A stretch of 5,037 nt of DNA from NCBI GenBank assembly GCA_022567815.1, contig JADFGI010000245.1, positions 1 through 5,037 of the forward strand, read 5' to 3'. Positions 1 to 4,123 of this stretch are shown here, piece after piece. Under the pieces are notes generated by a model. It was not told the DNA's origin, did no database searches, and worked only from the letters and a program-made list of their open reading frames with translations. Origin of the DNA: Nitrospinota bacterium (GTDB taxonomy: Bacteria; Nitrospinota; Nitrospinia; Nitrospinales; VA-1). How positions within the stretch are numbered: the first letter of the stretch is position 1; each line of letters starts with the position of its first letter. Made by a program: the position numbers and the translations under genes.

Positions 1-54
1 CAGTTGTTTCTTGTTTGTTTTGGCTAGTTTGAACATTACAATATGTTTGATCAT
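1..54 (-). CDS. Dabb (stress-responsive A/B barrel) domain protein, N-terminal fragment
   Basis: Only the first 18 codons lie in the window; the gene runs off the left edge. They read MIKHIVMFKLAKTNKKQL. The opening MIKHIVxFKL is the characteristic first beta strand of Dabb proteins (PF07876), small proteins of roughly 100 residues that form dimeric ferredoxin-like alpha/beta barrels. Their bacterial role is mostly unknown; the family name comes from plant stress-induced homologues. The start is well supported: AGGAG (plus-strand CTCCT at 61-65) lies 6 nt upstream of the ATG. The gene is transcribed divergently from the djlA-like gene, with about 350 bp of repeat-rich sequence between them. 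Eighteen residues give a suggestive but short family match; that a gene starts here is surer than its family. Confidence 0.78.
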   Translation of the reverse strand, partial: MIKHIVMFKLAKTNKKQL

Positions 55-60
55 TGGCTT

Positions 61-65
61 CTCCT
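61..65 (-). promoter_or_regulatory. Shine-Dalgarno of the Dabb-like gene
   Basis: Read on the minus strand this is AGGAG, followed by 6 nt (AAGCCA) and the ATG at 54-52. Both core and spacing are near ideal. It is the main evidence that the short edge fragment is a real gene start rather than a chance ORF. Confidence 0.75.
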
Positions 66-103
66 GGTTGAGGGTTTTTCCGGGGAAAAGCATAACACCT
101 GTA

Positions 104-188
104 CCCGCTACGCGGGAGGAAAAGTGGGCCCCCACGCTCGCTCTCGCGAGGGGGAAAGTTTAGGCTCCGTTCGCTCCGCTCACGAGCC
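104..188. repeat. GC-rich hairpin chain, left repeat block
   Basis: Four small dyads follow one another. CCCGC-TAC-GCGGG lies at 104-116 and GTGGG-CC-CCCAC at 124-135. CTCGC-TCTC-GCGAG lies at 137-150, and the arms GGCTC (163-167) and GAGCC (184-188) enclose a 16-nt loop. The part from about 133 to 196 is a diverged copy of the sequence at about 1208-1270 beyond the djlA-like gene: both run hairpin, then GGAAAGTTTA, GGCTCCG and CACGAGCCCCT. It resembles extragenic palindromic (REP/BIME-like) DNA. I assign no family or function. No open frame here is convincing. Confidence 0.7.
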
Positions 189-243
189 CCTAAAGAACCT
201 CCTGATGAAAATTTCCGGGTGGATAATTCTTTCTGCACGATGG

Positions 244-270
244 AGGATTCAGTCAGCCATAAATCCATTG
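244..270. repeat. 27-nt dispersed repeat, left copy
   Basis: A 27-nt stretch beginning AGGATTCAG and ending AAATCCATTG recurs at 1453-1479 with a single mismatch (T at 253 versus A at 1462). Its ends GGATT (246-250) and AATCC (262-266) are inverted, so it can form a 5-bp stem with an 11-nt loop. It sits after the GC-rich hairpin block in both intergenic regions, so it belongs to one composite repeat. Confidence 0.75.
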
Positions 271-294
271 CACGGCGTTAGCAATTTCCCACTC

Positions 295-337
295 GCGGAA
301 GCGAGCGCTTTCCGCAGAGGAGCCAGCGTCACGCTGG
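295..337. repeat. Two palindromes upstream of the djlA-like gene
   Basis: The first dyad pairs GCGGAA (295-300) with TTCCGC (310-315) around a 9-nt loop. The second is CCAGCGTCACGCTGG (323-337), with two perfect 7-bp arms around a single central C. The 13-mer GCGTCACGCTGGT (326-338) recurs exactly at 1511-1523, beside the stop codon of the distal CorC-family gene. The second dyad ends 13 bp before the proposed -10 element, so it could be an operator. Membership of the repeat family explains it equally well. Confidence 0.5.
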
Positions 338-347
338 TTGAGAAATA

Positions 348-356
348 TGCTATATT
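348..356 (+). promoter_or_regulatory. Candidate extended -10 promoter of djlA-like gene
   Basis: TGCTATATT fits an extended -10 (TGn followed by a TATAAT-like hexamer with one mismatch). No good -35 lies 16-18 bp upstream, which is tolerable for an extended -10. Transcription would begin near 363, leaving a leader of about 45 nt before the ATG at 407. This is the best candidate in the intergenic region but is read by eye only. Confidence 0.35.
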
Positions 357-406
357 TGCCGCATCAGTCCTGAGGTCGATTAAAAATATTTTACAGGAAC
401 CACACT

Positions 407-1129
407 ATGTCATGGCTGTTGGGCGCTGGAATGGGATTTTTGCGGGGAGGGCCTGTGGGGGCCATTGTCGGAGGAACCGTTCAGCATTTTTTTTCCAAAA
501 AAGTTTTAAAGAAAATAAACCGTGGTTTTCCGGGGGTCATTGACCAGGGAATTTTTGTGACTTGCATGGTGGTGGTTTTGACTAAAACTGCCATGGCAAA
601 GGGAACCATGTTTTCGAGTCAGGTTCATGTCCTGCATAATTTTTTTAAAAAGAACCTCCATTATGAATTAGATGAATTGAAATTCATCGACAAGGCCATC
701 GCGGAAACCCGGCGGTTGAATCCTGACATTGCCCCATTTGTGGAACAATATAAAAAAGCGTCGCAGAACCACTACAATTTTCTTCTTTTGGCTCTTTCTT
801 ATCAAATAGCCTTAACGGGCGACTCCCTGACAAAGGAAACTCAGGAACTCATAAACCAGCTGGCCGAAAATCTTGGGGTTTCCTATCAGGGGCATGACCG
901 GATTCGACAAAAGTACTCTCTGGGAAATACCAGGAATCCCTACACCATTCTTGGCCTTGATTATTCCGCAGGTCCGGAGGATATCAAAAAAGCCTATCGG
1001 CAGAAAGCCGGCCGCTATCATCCCGACCGGGTCGCCCATTTGGGCGATGAGGAAATGGAAGACGCGCACATCCGGTTTCTGGAAATTCAGGAAGCCTTCG
1101 AAGCGTTGGAAAAAACCCGTAAACTTTAG
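407..1129 (+). CDS. djlA: DjlA-like membrane-anchored TerB/J-domain co-chaperone
   Basis: This 240-residue protein has the DjlA layout. Residues 1-23 are short, hydrophobic and glycine-rich (GAGMGFLRGGPVGAIVGG), like the single N-terminal anchor of DjlA. Residues about 45-160 resemble its helical TerB-like middle domain. Residues 177-240 are a C-terminal J domain (NPYTILGL, then IKKAYRQKAGRYHPDRV, then FLEIQEAFEAL) with the catalytic HPD at 205-207. J domains stimulate DnaK ATPase; DjlA does so at the cytoplasmic face of the inner membrane. The protein is slightly shorter than E. coli DjlA (about 270). The acidic positions in the two TerB repeats are altered: AKG and TGD stand where DjlA proteins often have ADG. 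AGGA at 395-398 lies 8 nt before the ATG and supports this start. The gene is monocistronic, divergent from the Dabb-like gene and convergent with the CorC-family operon. Architecture is secure; orthology to DjlA rather than another TerB-J protein is likely. Confidence 0.88.
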   Translation: MSWLLGAGMGFLRGGPVGAIVGGTVQHFFSKKVLKKINRGFPGVIDQGIFVTCMVVVLTKTAMAKGTMFSSQVHVLHNFFKKNLHYELDELKFIDKAIAETRRLNPDIAPFVEQYKKASQNHYNFLLLALSYQIALTGDSLTKETQELINQLAENLGVSYQGHDRIRQKYSLGNTRNPYTILGLDYSAGPEDIKKAYRQKAGRYHPDRVAHLGDEEMEDAHIRFLEIQEAFEALEKTRKL

Positions 1130-1158
1130 TGCGGCGGAAAGGTGGTATGAGCTGGCAA

Positions 1159-1204
1159 CCTTAATGCCCGCTACGCTCGCTCCCGCGAGAAGGAAAGTTT
1201 AAGG
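1159..1204 (+). terminator. Possible transcription-end structure after djlA-like gene
   Basis: CCTTAA (1159-1164) is complementary to TTAAGG (1199-1204) and encloses the hairpin CTCGC-TCCC-GCGAG (1176-1189), giving a branched structure about 30 nt after the stop codon. There is no downstream T run, so it is not a standard intrinsic terminator. It is listed only as the best candidate for the 3' end of the mRNA. Confidence 0.2.
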
Positions 1205-1241
1205 CTCCGCTCGCTCCCGCGAGAAGGAAAGTTTAAGGCTC
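1174..1241. repeat. Exact 34-bp tandem duplication
   Basis: Positions 1174-1207 and 1208-1241 are identical head-to-tail units starting CGCTCGCTCCCGCGAG and ending GTTTAAGGCTC. A further five bases (1242-1246) begin a third unit before it diverges. Each unit carries the hairpin CTCGC-TCCC-GCGAG. There are no spacers, so this is not a CRISPR. A single related unit occurs upstream at about 135-167. Perfect identity suggests recent slippage or unequal exchange. Confidence 0.88.
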
Positions 1242-1270
1242 CGCTCACTACGTTCACGAGCCCCTGAAAC
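1208..1270. repeat. Right repeat block, diverged copy of left block
   Basis: This stretch matches about 133-196: hairpin CTCGC-TCCC-GCGAG, then GGAAAGTTTA, GGCTCCG and CACGAGCCCCT, with substitutions and one indel. The GGCTC (1237-1241) and GAGCC (1258-1262) arms are kept. It lies in the same orientation as the left block, so the djlA-like gene sits between direct repeats. Confidence 0.65.
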
Positions 1271-1452
1271 ATGCGGCGCAAAGGAAGATATGGTTGGTTA
1301 TAAGCCATTAACTTGGGGTTCCAGCCCTCAGGCTGGCCCCGTTACAAGGGGAGGAGGCTTGGGCCTGACGCTACGCGAGGCCTGATAACATACAAGGAGT
1401 AGCAGGGTAGGTGATATTTTACCATTGCCTTCATGCCCCGGAGGGGTAAAGC

Positions 1453-1479
1453 AGGATTCAGACAGCCATAAATCCATTG
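1453..1479. repeat. 27-nt dispersed repeat, right copy
   Basis: This copy is identical to 244-270 except for A in place of T at 1462. The inverted ends GGATT (1454-1458) and AATCC (1471-1475) are conserved. The flanking sequence differs on both sides, which marks these 27 bases as a conserved module. Confidence 0.75.
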
Positions 1480-1495
1480 AACATAGATTTTTGGT

Positions 1496-1522
1496 CCAGC
1501 GCTACGCTGGGCGTCACGCTGG
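1496..1522 (-). terminator. Stop-adjacent hairpin of the CorC-family operon
   Basis: Right after the distal CorC-family stop codon, the minus strand reads CCAGCGTGACGCCC and then CCAGCG-TAG-CGCTGG, a 6-bp stem with a 3-nt loop (1496-1510). The next bases are ACCAAAAATC, so no U run follows and classic intrinsic termination is not supported. It may act as a 3' mRNA barrier, or may simply be the palindromic part of the repeat family. Its match to the upstream copy favours the latter. Confidence 0.3.
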
Positions 1523-2770
1523 TCAGGATTGAGAAAGTTTCCGCAGAATGATGGTTTGAATTTTCCGCTTGCTCGCTTCTTTTATGGTGAGCCGGTAATC
1601 GTTGACCACGACCTGTTCCCCTGAATTGGGAATTTTTTCCAGATGGTGTATGACCAGCCCCGCCAAAGTTTCATAGTCTCCGGTGGGGAGGTTCAGGTTC
1701 AGGTCGTCATTGATTACATTTATTTCCATTTCCGCTTCGATCAGGTATCCCCCATCTGCATAATGTTCATAGCCTTTTTCGGGTTTGTCGTATTCGTCTT
1801 CGATTTCTCCAACGATTTCTTCCAGAAGATCTTCAATCGTCACAATGCCGGTGCATCCTCCATGTTCATCCACCACGATGGCCATGTGCAATCCTCTTTG
1901 CTGAAGCTCCCGAAGTAAATCGTCGATTTTTTTATTGGGAGGAACATAGTATGCCGGACGCACGAGATCCGTGATCGGCGCTTCCTCATCGACCGGTTGA
2001 TTTATCAGGTCGAACGTATTCAGAATGCCGATCAGGTTGTACATCCTTTCATGGAAAACCGGAAGCCTTGAAAAACCGGAATCATTAGCGGTATCAAGCG
2101 TTTCCTTAAGAGTGGCCCGGTCGTTGATGGCGGTGATGTGAATGAGGGGGACCATGCACTGCTCAACATGGATTTCGCCAAAATTAAAAATTTTGTGAAT
2201 CATTTTCCGTTCCGCCACGTCCAGCTCGACCGCCTGGGAATCCAGACTCAATACCTGCCGTATCTGGTCGCGGCTGAGTGTTTTTTCGGTTTTCCCGCCC
2301 TGACCCATAACCTTGTTGGTAACAAAGGAAGATATATGGGTAAAAAAGCTGATAACCGGCGAGAACACCGTGCAAAAGAGATTGAGCGGTTTGACCATCA
2401 CCAGCATGATGGAATTGGGCTGATTCTGAAAAATCATTTTTGGGACGATTTCCCCACAAAATAAAACCAGGGGAAAAAGGATGACTATTGCCAGCCATTC
2501 CCCCGTATGTCCCAGTTGCGAAACCATGAAGGCGGTAAAAACCGCCGAGCTCGTCACCATTGCCAGGTTGGTTCCCAGAGAAGTCGTGGCAAACAGTTTC
2601 TCCGGATTTTGAAGTAAATCCAGCACGGTTTGCGCGGACGAATTGCCTTCATCGGCCTTTTGCTTCATTTTGATTTTGTTGATGGCAATCATGGCTATTT
2701 CGGATCCAGAGAAAAAACCTTCCAACAAAATACCGGCGCACACAAGAATCAATGTCGTGGTGAGATCCAT
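1523..2770 (-). CDS. CNNM/CorC-family protein (DUF21-CBS-CBS-CorC_HlyC), distal paralog
   Basis: This 415-residue inner-membrane protein is of the type often annotated hemolysin or magnesium/cobalt efflux. Residues about 5-185 are the DUF21 (CNNM) membrane domain with SGSE at 21-24, GTNLAMV at 66-72 and GEIVPK at 106-111. The first CBS domain follows (MVPL 206-209, SRLPVF 234-239). The second ends in VDEHGG (300-305) and TIEDLLEEIVGEIEDEYD (311-328). The CorC_HlyC domain spans about 340-413 (LPTGDYETLAGLV, PNSGEQV). Characterised family members move Mg2+ or related cations; the hemolysin label is historical. The Ser, Asn and Glu of the first three motifs are the expected ion-binding candidates. 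The ATG overlaps the upstream paralog's stop by one base (TGATG, 2768-2772), implying translational coupling. A weak AGGGA lies upstream at about 15 nt. MVP replaces the commoner MTPR/MTP in CBS1. Family is certain; substrate is inferred. Confidence 0.95.
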   Translation of the reverse strand: MDLTTTLILVCAGILLEGFFSGSEIAMIAINKIKMKQKADEGNSSAQTVLDLLQNPEKLFATTSLGTNLAMVTSSAVFTAFMVSQLGHTGEWLAIVILFPLVLFCGEIVPKMIFQNQPNSIMLVMVKPLNLFCTVFSPVISFFTHISSFVTNKVMGQGGKTEKTLSRDQIRQVLSLDSQAVELDVAERKMIHKIFNFGEIHVEQCMVPLIHITAINDRATLKETLDTANDSGFSRLPVFHERMYNLIGILNTFDLINQPVDEEAPITDLVRPAYYVPPNKKIDDLLRELQQRGLHMAIVVDEHGGCTGIVTIEDLLEEIVGEIEDEYDKPEKGYEHYADGGYLIEAEMEINVINDDLNLNLPTGDYETLAGLVIHHLEKIPNSGEQVVVNDYRLTIKEASKRKIQTIILRKLSQS

Positions 2771-2772
2771 CA
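2768..2772 (-). promoter_or_regulatory. TGATG stop/start overlap coupling the two paralogs
   Basis: On the minus strand TGA (2772-2770) ends the proximal paralog, and its last A is the first base of the ATG (2770-2768) of the distal one. With no strong Shine-Dalgarno at ideal spacing, reinitiation by the terminating ribosome is the likely way the second gene is translated. This suggests matched output of the two proteins. Confidence 0.75.
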
Positions 2773-4077
2773 GGCCGTGGTTTCCCTGTTTTCTTTTCTG
2801 TTCACTTCGGCAGGCGAGCCGGATTGAAGAATGGTGAGATGAAGCCGCAAAATCCTGGGGCCTTTCATCTTTTCCACGCGGAACTTGAAATTTTCATAGG
2901 TCGTTGCTTCTCCCGACCGCGGGACCCGGCCAAACAAACCAAAAACCAGACCTCCCAGGGTATTGTATTGGTCCCCAGGGAGATTGCTTTTAAAATAATC
3001 ATTAAAATCCTGCAGGCTGTACACGCCGTCCAGTTTAAAATTGTTTTTATTGATCTCCATGATGGGCGTTTGATCCATCCTCATTTCACTGTCGATTTCG
3101 CCCACCAGTTCTTCCAGGATATCCTCCAGAGTCACCAGCCCGGCAAGGCTCCCGTATTCGTCAAGAACAATGGCCAGATGCCGTTTCTGTTTTTTGAAAT
3201 CCGCCAGCATTTCCTTGATCTTTTTTGTTTCCGGAACGAAAAGGGGAGGGTGGAGCATGCTTTTGATGTTGACGCTTTCTTTCGGCAGGTGTTTGATCTT
3301 GTTCAGATGCTTGGTCAATAAAATGCCGATGATGTTTTCCTGATTCTCATCGTAAACCGGAACCCGTGAATAAAAATTTTTCACGATCTTGGGGACGATT
3401 TCATCGAGACTGTCCTCGACGCTGACTGTAACCATATCAATTTTTGGAGTCATGATTGCATCAATGGTGGTATCGCTGAATTTGATGATGTTATGAATCA
3501 TCTTTTTCTCTTCAGGATCAATCTCGCCTTCCCCAACCCCTATTTGCACCATAGTTCGAAACTCCTCGTCGGTGATGGCGGGTTCTTTTCGAGAAAGGAT
3601 GCTGACTCCAAACTTGCTGATAAACTTTTCCGCAAGACGGGTTAAAAATTTCTGCGGTGGTTGGACGATATTGTAAAACAGCTTCAGGGGATAAGCGGCA
3701 ATCAGGCTATAAGTTTGAGCCAACTTCAAGGACATGCTCTTGGGAATAATTTCCCCAAAGATCAATAACAGAAAGGTGGCCACTCCAATGGCGATTCCAA
3801 CGCCGATATTTCCGAACAGGGTAATGGCGATGGAGGTGATGAGGACGGATATCGCAATGTTGACAAATTCATTCCCAATGTAGATGGTGCTGAGAAGTTC
3901 ACGCGGTTTCTCAAGAAGGGAATAAACCAGCAAACCGGACCGGCCCTTTTTCTCTTTCATCTCCGTCAACTGGAGGGAATTGAGAGAAAAGAATGCGGCT
4001 TCGCAAGCGGAGAAAAAAGCCGAAAACAAGAAAAGAATGATCAGGAGAAAGGATCTGGGTAATATTGAGTCGTCCAA
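2770..4077 (-). CDS. CNNM/CorC-family protein (DUF21-CBS-CBS-CorC_HlyC), proximal paralog
   Basis: This 435-residue protein has the same four-part layout as its downstream neighbour. DUF21 covers about 8-190, with membrane segments near 8-29, 64-88, 92-112 and 122-138, and motifs SACE (22-25), IGNEFVNIAIS (67-77) and GEIIPK (108-113). CBS1 begins at MTPKIDM (209-215) with SRVPVY (237-242). CBS2 has LDEYGSLAGLVTLEDILEEL (305-324). CorC_HlyC spans about 343-417 (NLPGDQYNTLGGLVFGLFGRVPRSGE). It is a probable Mg2+ or related cation transporter, gated by nucleotide binding at the CBS pair in studied relatives. The start is TTG (4077-4075): an in-frame TGA lies 12 nt upstream, so no earlier start exists, and the hydrophobic N-terminus fits the family. 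GGGGAG lies 13 nt before the TTG, rather far. It follows thiL by 46 bp with no visible terminator. The last 18 or so residues are polar and add nothing to the core domain. Confidence 0.95.
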   Translation of the reverse strand: MDDSILPRSFLLIILFLFSAFFSACEAAFFSLNSLQLTEMKEKKGRSGLLVYSLLEKPRELLSTIYIGNEFVNIAISVLITSIAITLFGNIGVGIAIGVATFLLLIFGEIIPKSMSLKLAQTYSLIAAYPLKLFYNIVQPPQKFLTRLAEKFISKFGVSILSRKEPAITDEEFRTMVQIGVGEGEIDPEEKKMIHNIIKFSDTTIDAIMTPKIDMVTVSVEDSLDEIVPKIVKNFYSRVPVYDENQENIIGILLTKHLNKIKHLPKESVNIKSMLHPPLFVPETKKIKEMLADFKKQKRHLAIVLDEYGSLAGLVTLEDILEELVGEIDSEMRMDQTPIMEINKNNFKLDGVYSLQDFNDYFKSNLPGDQYNTLGGLVFGLFGRVPRSGEATTYENFKFRVEKMKGPRILRLHLTILQSGSPAEVNRKENRETTA

Positions 4078-4123
4078 AGTTTCTAGTCAACTCCCCAAAA
4101 AGCTTGCGCCTGTGTATTTAGTT
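4078..4123 (-). promoter_or_regulatory. Short thiL-CorC intergenic spacer with Shine-Dalgarno
   Basis: The 46-bp spacer on the minus strand contains GGGGAG (4091-4096) ahead of the TTG start, separated by 13 nt. I see no hairpin with a T run and no convincing promoter in it, so read-through from thiL into the two CorC-family genes is expected. Long spacing and a TTG start together predict modest translation. Confidence 0.5.

Larger units (their letters stand above)
1130..1522. other. Repeat-rich convergent intergenic region, no gene seen
   Basis: About 390 bp separate the stop of the djlA-like gene from the stop of the distal CorC-family gene. I find no credible coding frame, tRNA or canonical terminator with a T run. 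The region holds the 34-bp tandem duplication, a diverged copy of the upstream repeat block, the second 27-nt repeat, and several small hairpins. These include CCAGCC-CTCA-GGCTGG at 1321-1336, GGCCT/AGGCC arms at 1362-1382, and CCCC-GGA-GGGG at 1436-1446. Transcripts of both convergent genes probably end within these structures. Confidence 0.6.

Noticed and set aside
83..100. Promoter for the Dabb-like gene (minus-strand TGTTATGCT)
   Set aside because: The hexamer matches TATAAT at only four positions and no -35 is visible at proper spacing, so it was not listed.
43..543. 166-codon plus-strand open frame
   Set aside because: It crosses the hairpin repeats, overlaps the true djlA-like gene in another frame and the Dabb-like start on the other strand. 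It has no recognisable domain and no Shine-Dalgarno; its composition is that of translated palindromic DNA.
873..1202. 109-codon plus-strand open frame
   Set aside because: A shadow of the J-domain region in another frame, running into the repeat block.
1174..1246. CRISPR-like repeat
   Set aside because: The 34-bp units are contiguous with no spacers, and no cas gene is nearby.
1300..1400. tRNA or structured RNA suggested by GGGGTTCCAGCC and nearby stems
   Set aside because: No acceptor stem, anticodon arm or T-arm consensus can be assembled; the stems are short and independent.
55..1522. Insertion sequence or transposase remnant behind the repeats
   Set aside because: No transposase-like frame, target-site duplication or long terminal inverted repeats were found; only short dyads and direct repeats are visible.
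2824..3321. 165-codon frame antisense to the proximal CorC-family gene
   Set aside because: It lies wholly within a clear conserved coding gene and shows no family features; it is a codon-bias shadow.
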